Made by a program: the position numbers and the translations under genes. Source: Akkermansia sp. (GTDB taxonomy: Bacteria; Verrucomicrobiota; Verrucomicrobiia; Verrucomicrobiales; Akkermansiaceae). Taken from it: DNA of 62,840 nt. Position 1 is the stretch's first letter. The number at the start of each line of letters is the position of its first letter. Positions 10,887-18,833 of the stretch are shown here, in pieces. The notes beneath the pieces were generated by a model. The model was not told where the DNA came from. It saw only the letters and a program-made list of their open reading frames with translations, and made no database searches. The stretch spans positions 1 through 62,840 of the forward strand of contig JAFQSQ010000015.1 of NCBI GenBank assembly GCA_017409465.1, written 5' to 3'.

Positions 10887-11399
10887 ATGGCGATAGAATC
10901 TTTTGAAGGAGCGGAGCCGGAGCTGGATGCTCCCGCGTTTGTGGCGGCAAGCGCTGATTTGATCGGACGAGTGAAGCTGGCTCCGGATTCTTCCGTATGG
11001 TACAACACGACGGTGCGAGCCGATGTGGCAGATATTATCATCGGCCCCGGGTCGAATGTGCAGGATAACTGCTGCCTGCACGTGGACTATGATATCCCCT
11101 GTGTATTAGGCAGCCACGTGACGGTGGGGCATTGTGTGACGCTGCATGCCTGCACGATTGAGGATGATTGCCTCATCGGTATGGGCGCCGTGGTGCTGGA
11201 TGGTGCGGTGGTGGGAAAGGGCTCTATCGTCGGGGCTCATGCTCTGGTGACTAAGAATACGATTATACCTCCGCACAGCCTGGTACTGGGGTCGCCGGCT
11301 CGAGTGGTGAAGCAGCTTCCTGCCGATTCGGCTGCGGCGAATCATGCCCACGCTGTTGATTATATTGTGCTGGCTCGGCGGTTTGCCTCTCGTTCCTGA
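10887..11399 (+). CDS. Gamma-class carbonic anhydrase-like hexapeptide-repeat protein
   Basis: Left-handed beta-helix protein of the gamma-carbonic anhydrase/YrdA/PaaY family, expected to be a cytoplasmic trimer with zinc or iron at subunit interfaces. The three metal-type histidines are visible (NCCLHVDYD and VTVGHCVTLHAC). Hexapeptide repeats run from about residue 20 to 135, followed by the family ending LVLGSPARVVKQL. Its 170 residues are typical. Many family members have no proven carbonic anhydrase activity, so the substrate stays open. The start is fixed by a promoter 6 bases upstream. Confidence 0.88.
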   Translation: MAIESFEGAEPELDAPAFVAASADLIGRVKLAPDSSVWYNTTVRADVADIIIGPGSNVQDNCCLHVDYDIPCVLGSHVTVGHCVTLHACTIEDDCLIGMGAVVLDGAVVGKGSIVGAHALVTKNTIIPPHSLVLGSPARVVKQLPADSAAANHAHAVDYIVLARRFASRS

Positions 11400-11461
11400 C
11401 GTTTTTATGGCCCGCAATGGTGCGGGAACGTGATTTTGACCGCTCGTATGAGCAAAAGAAC

Positions 11462-11490
11462 TTGACCGAATGCGGTTTTTATCATAAAAG
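11462..11490 (+). promoter_or_regulatory. Promoter of fmt
   Basis: TTGACC (11462-11467), 17 bases, TAAAAG (11485-11490), then 5 bases to the ATG at 11496. This predicts a leaderless message. Confidence 0.6.
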
Positions 11491-11495
11491 AGGGC

Positions 11496-12476
11496 ATGCG
11501 CATTGTGATGATGGCTACCGGGGATATCGCAATCCCCACCTTTCAGGCATTGATGGAAACCGGTGAGCTGGTGGGACTGGTGACCCAGCCGGATCGCCCA
11601 GTGGGGCGCCACATGGTGCTGACCCCGCCGCGAATCAAGACCTGCGCCGTGGAAGCCGGTATCCCGGTGCTGCAGCCGGAGAAGATGCGTGAGGCCGGAG
11701 CCGTACAGGCTCTGCGGGATTGGCAGCCTGATATCGTGGTAGTGATGGCCTATGGTCAGATTCTGTCGCAGGAGGTGCTGGATGTGCCGACCGTGGCCTG
11801 TATCAACGCCCATGCTTCGCTCTTGCCGCGCCATCGTGGCGCAGCCTGTATCCAGGCTGCTATCGAGGCCGGTGATGACGAGACCGGTATCACTGTGATG
11901 CATGTTGTCAAAAAACTGGACGCCGGCGATATCATCTGCCGTGCCGTTATCCCCCTGCACGGACGCGAAACCGGGGAGAGCCTGCACGATGACCTGGCTC
12001 GGTTGGCTCCCTCTGTGGTCTGCGAGGCGATACACGGCTTGCGTCATGGCTCTGCCGAGAGGGAGGAGCAGGATGAGAACCTGATGACCTACGCGCCGAA
12101 GCTGCTGCGCACTAACGGCGAGATTGATTGGTCGCAACCGGCGTTTCAGGTGGCGCGCAAGATTCGCGCCTACCATTCCTGGCCCGGTACGTTCACGATA
12201 TATCCCTCTGTCCACAAGGGAGTGGATAAGACGCTCAAGATTTATCCACCGGTGGACGTGTTTGCGCGCTATAAGAAACCGACGGGGTGCCGCCCCGGGA
12301 TGGTGCTGGAGTCCGGCCCGGAGGGGATGCTTGTCTCTTGCGGCGGTAGTCGGGGTGGTGCTATCCGTATCACAACTCTGCAGCCTTCCGGAGCCCGTAA
12401 GATGAATGCCGAAAGTTTCTTCGCCGGTCATAAGATTATGCCGGGTGCGATTCTCGGGCTTTCCTCGCAGGGGTGA
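11496..12476 (+). CDS. fmt: Methionyl-tRNA formyltransferase
   Basis: Transfers a formyl group from 10-formyl-THF to initiator Met-tRNA. The N-terminal formyltransferase domain shows the catalytic signature INAHASLLPRHRGAACIQAAI with the Asn/His pair, then GDDETGITVMHVVKKLDAGDII with the catalytic Asp. The C-terminal OB-like domain begins near residue 205 (NGEIDWSQPAFQVARKIRAYHSWPGT). Its 326 residues are slightly longer than average. It is transcribed alone, with its own promoter. No def gene lies next to it. Confidence 0.94.
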   Translation: MRIVMMATGDIAIPTFQALMETGELVGLVTQPDRPVGRHMVLTPPRIKTCAVEAGIPVLQPEKMREAGAVQALRDWQPDIVVVMAYGQILSQEVLDVPTVACINAHASLLPRHRGAACIQAAIEAGDDETGITVMHVVKKLDAGDIICRAVIPLHGRETGESLHDDLARLAPSVVCEAIHGLRHGSAEREEQDENLMTYAPKLLRTNGEIDWSQPAFQVARKIRAYHSWPGTFTIYPSVHKGVDKTLKIYPPVDVFARYKKPTGCRPGMVLESGPEGMLVSCGGSRGGAIRITTLQPSGARKMNAESFFAGHKIMPGAILGLSSQG

Positions 12477-12531
12477 CCCCGGCACTCTGTGTCCGTGTCC
12501 GGAAATCGCCCGTTCCCGACCGCGGTAAGGC

Positions 12532-12565
12532 AAAAAAAAGAGGAGAAAATCCGAAGATTTTCTCC
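12532..12565 (-). terminator. Intrinsic terminator of the secreted 161-residue protein gene
   Basis: Arms 12542-12551 and 12556-12565 form a perfect 10-bp stem with a CGAA loop. On the minus strand it is followed by a U-rich tract (A-run 12532-12539). It serves the gene ending at 12589. Confidence 0.85.
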
Positions 12566-12588
12566 CTTGATGAAAGTCGGTTGGTGGT

Positions 12589-13074
12589 TTATTTGCCCTT
12601 GAACTTCTTGCGCAGGTCGTTGTATACGTCCATATCGCGGGTTTCGGCGGGGATGAGAATGAAGCCGGGGTTGAGCTCCCACTCGTTGGCCAGATCCTTG
12701 TTGCTCTTCTTGGTCGGGTTGATCATGTAGTAGAGCTTGCCCTTGGGATCGGTGATTTCGACTTTGCCCTTGTGAACCTGCTTGTGGAAGATGGCCGAGC
12801 CGATGGAGAAGTCGTCCATCGTGGACTGCAGCACAATGTAACGGTGCATGGAGAAACGGCGCCCCTGAGCATCGACTGTACCACGGGTGCGAATCAACTC
12901 TGCCTTGTAGGCAGATACCAGCAGAACGGGCGCCCCGATATAGGAGCGAAGGGCTGCGGCGTTGCCTTTGGCAAACACGCGGACATCGGGGGCCTCATCA
13001 GCAGAGGCGACGGGAGCCACGGCTACCAGCAGGGCAGCCGCCAGAGTGAAGAGTTTCTTTACGGAACGGTGCAT
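12589..13074 (-). CDS. Secreted hypothetical protein
   Basis: No family recognised. From the ATG at 13074 the product is 161 residues with a clear Sec signal peptide (MHRSVKKLFTLAAALLVAVAPVASA, cleavage after ASA). The mature part is a soluble mixed alpha/beta sequence containing VRVFAKGNAAALRSYIGAPVLLVSAYKAELI and FILIPAETRDMDVYNDLRKK. I reject the longer start at 13125 because it would bury the signal peptide. A TTGACA box lies upstream, and the hexamer 17 bases on (CACCCT) is a poor -10. It has its own terminator. Confidence 0.75.
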   Translation of the reverse strand: MHRSVKKLFTLAAALLVAVAPVASADEAPDVRVFAKGNAAALRSYIGAPVLLVSAYKAELIRTRGTVDAQGRRFSMHRYIVLQSTMDDFSIGSAIFHKQVHKGKVEITDPKGKLYYMINPTKKSNKDLANEWELNPGFILIPAETRDMDVYNDLRKKFKGK

Positions 13075-13181
13075 GCTGTTAGGGTGGCAGAATAGAGCGC
13101 CCTTGTCAATCTTTTTCTGTTTCATCCGCCATGTGGTGTTTCAAATCTCTGGAATACGCATGGGTTGTCGCGCGAAATGGG

Positions 13182-13217
13182 AAAAGAAAACAGCGCAGCT
13201 CCGAGTGGGAACTGCGC
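13182..13217 (-). terminator. Intrinsic terminator of tdh
   Basis: Arms 13193-13202 and 13208-13217 form a 10-bp GC-rich stem with one G-U pair and a 5-base loop. A U-rich tract follows on the minus strand (complement of 13181-13190). Confidence 0.78.
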
Positions 13218-13243
13218 CGCCCGGTGAAATCGTTTGGCGTGAT

Positions 13244-14275
13244 TTACTCGACCCAGGTGAGAACCACCTTGCCGGACTTGCCGGAGTTCATCACATCGAA
13301 CCCCTCCTTGAAATCGGTGTAAGGCAGGCGGTGGGTGATGATGGGCGTGACGTCTAAACCGGAGCTGAGCATGGCATCCATTTTCTGCCAGGTGTTGTAC
13401 ATCTCACGACCGTAGATGCCCTTCATCTTGAGCCCCTTCCACACGAAGGTGTTCCAATCGATGCCGGAACCGCCCGGCTGGATACCCAGCAGGGAAATGT
13501 TGGCGCCATAGGCAGAGTGGGCGATGATGTCCTTGAGGCAGGCAGGTGCGCCACTCATTTCAAGGCAGACTCCGTAGCCCTCAGAAATGCCCATTTCCTT
13601 GCGGGCTGCGGCGATGCTGTCGCCGGAGATGACGTTGACCGTGCGGTCAGCCCCCATGATGCGTGCCAGGTTGAGCTTGTAGTCGCTCACGTCGGTGATG
13701 GTAACGGTGCGAGCCCCGGCCTTTTTGCAGACTGCAGCGGCCATGGAGCCGATGAGCCCGGCGCCGGTAATCAGCACATCCTCACCCACCAGATCCCAGG
13801 AGAGAGCGGTGTGAGTGGCGTTGCCGAGCGGGTCGAGTATAGATGCGACCTCCATGCTCATCTTGTTACCCACGCGGATGACGTTGCTCTGGGGGATGGA
13901 AAGGTATTCTGCGAAGCATCCGGGGCGGTTCACGCCCACGCCTTGTGTGTTCGGGCAGAGGTGGAAGAGCCCCTTGCGGCAGTTGCGGCAGTGGCCACAC
14001 ACGATATGCCCCTCACCGGAGACTATCTCACCCGGCTGGAACTCCGTGACGGCAGAGCCGACTTTTTCGATGATGCCGCAGTATTCGTGACCCACGTGCA
14101 TACCGACCGGTATTGTCTGCTGTGCCCAGGCATCCCAGTTCCAGATGTGCAAATCCGTACCGCAGATGGCAGTTTTGTAAATCTTAATCAGGACGTCGTT
14201 CGGTCCCACTTCGGGCATCGGCACGTCCAGTAGCTCCAGCCCCTTATCTGCCTTTGTTTTCACCAACGCTTTCAT
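13244..14275 (-). CDS. tdh: L-threonine 3-dehydrogenase
   Basis: Zinc- and NAD-dependent oxidation of threonine to 2-amino-3-ketobutyrate. It is a medium-chain dehydrogenase with the catalytic zinc site AICGTDLHIWNWD and HVGHEYCG, the structural zinc cluster CGHCRNCRKGLFHLC, and the Rossmann motif GAGLIGSMAAAVCKKAG. The 343 residues from ATG 14275 match typical Tdh length. A promoter whose -10 lies 7 bases upstream excludes the longer start at 14311. The usual partner kbl is not adjacent. Confidence 0.93.
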   Translation of the reverse strand: MKALVKTKADKGLELLDVPMPEVGPNDVLIKIYKTAICGTDLHIWNWDAWAQQTIPVGMHVGHEYCGIIEKVGSAVTEFQPGEIVSGEGHIVCGHCRNCRKGLFHLCPNTQGVGVNRPGCFAEYLSIPQSNVIRVGNKMSMEVASILDPLGNATHTALSWDLVGEDVLITGAGLIGSMAAAVCKKAGARTVTITDVSDYKLNLARIMGADRTVNVISGDSIAAARKEMGISEGYGVCLEMSGAPACLKDIIAHSAYGANISLLGIQPGGSGIDWNTFVWKGLKMKGIYGREMYNTWQKMDAMLSSGLDVTPIITHRLPYTDFKEGFDVMNSGKSGKVVLTWVE

Positions 14276-14282
14276 GGCCTGA

Positions 14283-14311
14283 ATGATAGACCGCTCATTC
14301 CAGGTTAGCAA
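14283..14311 (-). promoter_or_regulatory. Promoter of tdh
   Basis: TTGCTA (14306-14311), 17 bases, TATCAT (14283-14288), then 7 bases to the ATG at 14275. This predicts a leaderless mRNA. Confidence 0.65.
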
Positions 14312-14421
14312 GCCAAATTTATATCATACCATACACATTTCGTGTGTCAATGAATATTTTTTTTGCAGCATATCTCCGTTTATCAATTTTATTAATTGTC
14401 GCAGAGATAGTAAATACAGGC

Positions 14422-14451
14422 TTGACGATATCGTCCGTCTCAGTGTAGACT
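14422..14451 (+). promoter_or_regulatory. Promoter of rfbB
   Basis: TTGACG (14422-14427), 18 bases, TAGACT (14446-14451). It leaves a leader of roughly 23 bases before ATG 14481, containing a purine-rich AGGGGAT stretch. It therefore differs from the leaderless promoters elsewhere in the window. Confidence 0.5.
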
Positions 14452-14480
14452 TGCCGGAGCAGGGGATGATATAGGGAAAT

Positions 14481-15557
14481 ATGAAGAACGTGCTCATCAC
14501 CGGAGGTGCCGGATTTATCGGTTCGCATGTCGTGCGGCTATTTGTCAACAAATATCCGGAGTACAGGATAGTCAATCTGGATGCCCTGACCTATGCCGGC
14601 AATCTGGCGAACCTGAGAGATGTTGAGGATGCGCCGAACTACTCATTTGTCAAGGCGGATATTTGTGATTTTGAAACGCTTTGCCGTATCTTTGTTCAGT
14701 ACGACATCGACGGGGTTATTCATCTGGCGGCAGAGAGTCATGTGGATCGCTCCATTAAAGACCCTTTTACCTTTGCCCGTACCAATGTGATGGGTACTCT
14801 CAGCCTGCTGGAGGCCGCGAGACGCCATTGGGGAGGAGATTGGGAAGGAAAGCTTTTTTACCACATCTCCACCGATGAGGTGTACGGCGCTTTGGAGCTT
14901 GATCAACCGGAGGGTTGTGCACCCTATGGCAGCGACTTCTTCCGGGAGTCAACAAAGTATGCACCCCACAGCCCCTATAGTGCCTCCAAAGCCGGGAGCG
15001 ATCATTTTGTCCGCGCGTACCATGATACATACGGTATGCCTGCACTGGTGACTAATTGCTCCAACAACTACGGACCGTATCAATTCCCGGAAAAACTCAT
15101 CCCCCTCTTCATCAACAATATTTGCAAGAGTAAGCCCTTGCCCATCTACGGCAAAGGTGAGAACGTCCGCGACTGGCTCTACGTGGAAGATCATGCTCGT
15201 GCCATCGACCTGATTTTTCATCGAGGCAGGGTGGGGGATACCTACAACATCGGCGGCTTCAACGAGTGGAAGAATATAGATATTGTACACCTCCTCATTC
15301 GAACCGTTGATCGTCTGCTTCATCGCCCCGAGGGAGCGAGCGATCACCTCATCACCTATGTCACCGACCGCGCCGGACACGACCTGCGCTATGCAATCGA
15401 TGCTACCAAGCTCAGAAATGAATTGGGCTGGGAACCCACCGTACAATTCGAACTCGGCATCGAAAAAACGGTGCGATGGTATCTGGAAAATCAGGAATGG
15501 CTCGACACCGTCACATCCGGCGACTACAGGCGGTATTATGAGGAGATGTACCGATGA
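14481..15557 (+). CDS. rfbB: dTDP-glucose 4,6-dehydratase
   Basis: Second step of dTDP-L-rhamnose synthesis: dTDP-glucose to dTDP-4-keto-6-deoxyglucose. Extended SDR fold with NAD motif GGAGFIGSHVVRLF at residues 7-20, ISTDEVYGAL and the YSASKAGSDHFVRAYHDTYG active-site helix, then NCSNNYGPYQFPEKLIPLFI. Its 358 residues are normal. rfbA, rfbC and rfbD are absent from the window, so this copy stands alone at the edge of the surface-polysaccharide region. Confidence 0.94.
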   Translation: MKNVLITGGAGFIGSHVVRLFVNKYPEYRIVNLDALTYAGNLANLRDVEDAPNYSFVKADICDFETLCRIFVQYDIDGVIHLAAESHVDRSIKDPFTFARTNVMGTLSLLEAARRHWGGDWEGKLFYHISTDEVYGALELDQPEGCAPYGSDFFRESTKYAPHSPYSASKAGSDHFVRAYHDTYGMPALVTNCSNNYGPYQFPEKLIPLFINNICKSKPLPIYGKGENVRDWLYVEDHARAIDLIFHRGRVGDTYNIGGFNEWKNIDIVHLLIRTVDRLLHRPEGASDHLITYVTDRAGHDLRYAIDATKLRNELGWEPTVQFELGIEKTVRWYLENQEWLDTVTSGDYRRYYEEMYR

Positions 15558-15597
15558 TGCGCGAGTGAGAAGTGTTCATGTATGGTTTTCTCTTCGA

Positions 15598-17070
15598 TTA
15601 TCGAGACTTTGTCTTAAGCGGGGGAAGCCATTTGCTGGCGAATTTTTGGCGCAGCAGTTCATACACTTCTGAGTAGGCTTTGTCGTGTCTGATATGTAAG
15701 CCACCAAAATAAAGTATAAATGAAGAGAATCCGCCCGCAGCTAATTGTAGTATAATAGGCCAATTGGTCATAGTGCATAAACATGCCGGTGTGCAGGCAA
15801 TGGCTGCCCAGATAATGTACGGCATGTAGTCTTTTTGCTGCTTCCACCATGTCAGCCCGGATAACTTGCCGACAATAAATGTATTAATGATAATTGCTAT
15901 CTGAGTATATATCGCAGTCGCCCAGCATATTGCTTCGACGCTAATGGTAGCTGAAATCAGCAGGATGGTCATAGAGATGATTTTTTTGATGATGTCCATT
16001 CCTACCATTAAATTGGCTTTGCCCTTAACCATCAATAGATTGATGTTTATGGAATTAATGTGCTCAAAAGTTACCCACAACGCCGCTATTTTAACGAAAA
16101 TGACACATCCTGACCACTGCTTGCCGTATAGTAAATTAACTATCGGTTCGCCCATGGATAGTGTACACATACACATCCATGCAATGATAAGAGTGCTCAT
16201 CTTAATATACATCCGGTAAGCCGGGATTAATCGTTCATTGTCATTCTGAACGGTTGCGAGCACAGGATATATCACTCCTCCTAATATTCCGTTGATGGTT
16301 GCTGGTATCGTACTGGTAAGGTGAATTCCTCTGCTGTATAATCCAAGTTGAGCGGGAGAGAAAAACTTACCTATGATGAAAGTGCTCGCATGAGAATAGA
16401 GTACATGCAGAATCCCTCCGTATGCCAATTTTCCACCGAAGGAAAATAAGGATATAAAAGAATCTTTTGAGAAGATAAATTGGGGCTTCCAAGGAGATAT
16501 CCACCATACTATGGTGAGATTTAAGCATGTGGTAAAGACGCTCTGCCACATCAAGGCCCATACTCCCCATCCTTGCCATGCCAGGATAAGACACAGAGGC
16601 ATACCGGCAATTGAGGTAATGGAATTGACAATGGCCGGCGTTTTAAAGTCCCTTTTGCATTGGTAGAGAGCCCAATGAACTCCTGCGCTGCTATTGAGAA
16701 ACATCATAATAGATGATACTCTGGTCAGCCACAACAGCTCCGGTTGCCCGTAAAAGTCAACAAACCAAGGGGCAAGCAGAAAAAGAACACTTCCTATTAC
16801 AAAACTCATCATCAGATTGGACCAAAACATGGTGCTCATATCGACTTCTGTACGGTCCAATTTGCGGATGAGTGACATACCAAATCCGGCAGATGCCAGC
16901 TGATTGCCTACAGCAAAAAAGATAGCAGTAAGTCCGATGATGCCCATTTCCGCCGGCGTGACCAATCGTGCCAGTATCATCCCATACACCAGTTGCAAGG
17001 GATGCATCGTCAGTTTCTGTAATAATCCCCACTTGACGCCGCTGATGGTTTCCTGTTTGAGACTGCTCAT
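15598..17070 (-). CDS. Lipopolysaccharide/O-antigen flippase (MOP superfamily)
   Basis: Polytopic inner-membrane protein of the polysaccharide transport (Wzx/WzxC-like) family, expected to flip lipid-linked oligosaccharides to the periplasm. The N-terminal signature (GVKWGLLQKLTMHPLQLVYGMILARLVTPAEMG) and 12-14 hydrophobic helices over 490 residues support this. The gene is visibly AT-rich compared with the metabolic genes around it, suggesting horizontal acquisition with its neighbour at 17215-18495. It converges on rfbB. Confidence 0.87.
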   Translation of the reverse strand: MSSLKQETISGVKWGLLQKLTMHPLQLVYGMILARLVTPAEMGIIGLTAIFFAVGNQLASAGFGMSLIRKLDRTEVDMSTMFWSNLMMSFVIGSVLFLLAPWFVDFYGQPELLWLTRVSSIMMFLNSSAGVHWALYQCKRDFKTPAIVNSITSIAGMPLCLILAWQGWGVWALMWQSVFTTCLNLTIVWWISPWKPQFIFSKDSFISLFSFGGKLAYGGILHVLYSHASTFIIGKFFSPAQLGLYSRGIHLTSTIPATINGILGGVIYPVLATVQNDNERLIPAYRMYIKMSTLIIAWMCMCTLSMGEPIVNLLYGKQWSGCVIFVKIAALWVTFEHINSININLLMVKGKANLMVGMDIIKKIISMTILLISATISVEAICWATAIYTQIAIIINTFIVGKLSGLTWWKQQKDYMPYIIWAAIACTPACLCTMTNWPIILQLAAGGFSSFILYFGGLHIRHDKAYSEVYELLRQKFASKWLPPLKTKSR

Positions 17071-17214
17071 GGCTTATTCCGAATATCTGTCATATAACCC
17101 TTTAGGTTGCGTATTGTTTACATGTTATGCGTCAATGTGTCTAGTCACATAGAAGAATATATTTAGGGGCTTCTATATTTTTTTGTGTGCTATAATATGG
17201 AGGCATTTCATGCG

Positions 17215-18495
17215 CTAAATTCCGAGAATAGCGTTGACTATGTTTTCGCCTGCTGAGCGACCGTGTGGGGGAATCAGGTATTTGGAAACAAGTTCAGCGC
17301 GTTTTTCTTTCATAGGGTCATATCCCTTTATGACTTTTTCTTCAATGAACATATTGATGTCTTCTATGGTGGTTCCCATGTATTGAGCGTAAAAGATATC
17401 ATAAGCCATTTTGTTGAGAATAGAAGTTTGAGCTTCTTCGTTTCTAGGTAAAAAGAGAACAGGTTTACCCGTCAACATGTATTCGCAGCAAAAAGAACAG
17501 CTGTCGTGCACCATGGCATCCGATGTCATGAATAGATCCACATATTCTCCCTGTTCCAGTTGTGTGTTAGAGCTGCTTTCCCATGCTGCATAGTAATCAT
17601 CTGTTCGTTTTTTACCCCATTGCGAGTGTTTATACAATTCCTTCCTCAGCCAAGGGTGGGGTTTAAAGGCAATTTGTATTTTATCCGTATTGGCCTGAGC
17701 GTAGTTGAGCATTGATTCTGCTATGCTCAGAAAGTTTGAATAACTGGGTAGTAGGCTGGACGTATCTGTAATCGTCCAATGTGGAGCCCATATGATTCTT
17801 TTAACGGACATCGGTTGCTTCTTCCATGGTGATACGTAATCTGAACGAGAAAATTCATCGACAATAGGAAGCCCCGTGATGACCGAGTTCAAACCTAAAT
17901 TGTATTTTTTCCTTGCTGATTGGCGTTTCGTTATTTTGTTCTCGTAGCAATCAATCAATGCAATATTCTGGTACCACTTGTTATATTCCCATTCAGTTGT
18001 ATGAGAGTGTGTTGCATATGCAATGCAAATAAACCAGCGGTCGGAATGACGGGGGAAATCCACCATATCCGGCACGGCTCCTACCCAAGGCTGGGGATAA
18101 ACAAGGATGTCGTACTCTCTCGGGAGTTCATTGCATTTAGGAACCCCCTCATCATTGATCCATTCAATGTAGTGGTACCCCTTTTTATCAAAAAAATCCC
18201 TCAATTGTTTGAGCTGTTTCTTTCTGTCTTCTATGGTGGTGCAGTGAATGTGTGGAATAGTAAAGATTTCAGGCTCGAATTTAGGGTGATTCAGCAGAGC
18301 TCGGTAAAAGGAATCTGCTTTCCACATGGCCGGAGTAAAAGCTAGGAACAAAACCTTAATTTTATCCTTTTTTCTTAATCTGTTAATTTGTCGTTTTCGC
18401 AAAAGGAGTTTGGTGCACCAGCGTATTTGTCGGCGCAAGCGATATGCCCAAAGTGGAACCATTTTTCTTAGAGCGGAACTGCAAGCTTTTATCAT
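17215..18495 (-). CDS. CDP-glycerol glycerophosphotransferase-like protein
   Basis: Probably transfers a phospho-polyol or related unit during surface-glycan assembly. The C-terminal half resembles the TagB/TagF family: RIIWAPHWTITD, IAFKPHPWLRKELY, then MVHDSCSFCCEYMLTGKPVLFLPR, the equivalent of the conserved S.....D....GKP loop. The 426-residue product starts with a basic amphipathic N-terminus (LRKMVPLWAYRLRRQIRWCTK) that may bind membrane. AT-rich, with the same orientation as the flippase. Exact substrate unknown. Confidence 0.7.
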   Translation of the reverse strand: MIKACSSALRKMVPLWAYRLRRQIRWCTKLLLRKRQINRLRKKDKIKVLFLAFTPAMWKADSFYRALLNHPKFEPEIFTIPHIHCTTIEDRKKQLKQLRDFFDKKGYHYIEWINDEGVPKCNELPREYDILVYPQPWVGAVPDMVDFPRHSDRWFICIAYATHSHTTEWEYNKWYQNIALIDCYENKITKRQSARKKYNLGLNSVITGLPIVDEFSRSDYVSPWKKQPMSVKRIIWAPHWTITDTSSLLPSYSNFLSIAESMLNYAQANTDKIQIAFKPHPWLRKELYKHSQWGKKRTDDYYAAWESSSNTQLEQGEYVDLFMTSDAMVHDSCSFCCEYMLTGKPVLFLPRNEEAQTSILNKMAYDIFYAQYMGTTIEDINMFIEEKVIKGYDPMKEKRAELVSKYLIPPHGRSAGENIVNAILGI

Positions 18496-18833
18496 GATGA
18501 TCTGATTTTTTTATTTTCAATGAAAAAATATTCAACAACTGGATGTTATTGTTTCGTATATTCCTGTCTCGTCACTATGTTAAAAAATACAACAGTGTAA
18601 AATCAATGAGTTACACAAGGACTGCTCATCTCAAATATAGGGGTGCATAAAATAGTGTAACTAGAGTTCAATTTGCATAACTAATACATTATACAACGTT
18701 TTTGTAAAATATAGTGTGAAGATTTCGGGAATCTGCGTTGTTTGACTGGACATTATTTCACTTATTTTACCATGTCTGTGCCGGAGAAAGACAACCTTTC
18801 CAAGAAGAGAGACTTCGTCGATAATTCAACATT
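18496..18833. other. AT-rich intergenic region
   Basis: About 340 bases without a convincing gene. It contains three AGTGTAA-type repeats (near 18594, 18654 and a variant at 18711) and several AT-rich promoter-like segments, presumably the upstream region of the CDP-glycerol-transferase-like gene. No strong terminator hairpin was found for the autotransporter gene that ends at 18834. Confidence 0.5.

Noticed and set aside
11106..12533. A 475-codon antisense open frame over the gamma-CA and fmt genes
   Set aside because: Opposes two clearly identified enzymes and has no recognisable motif.
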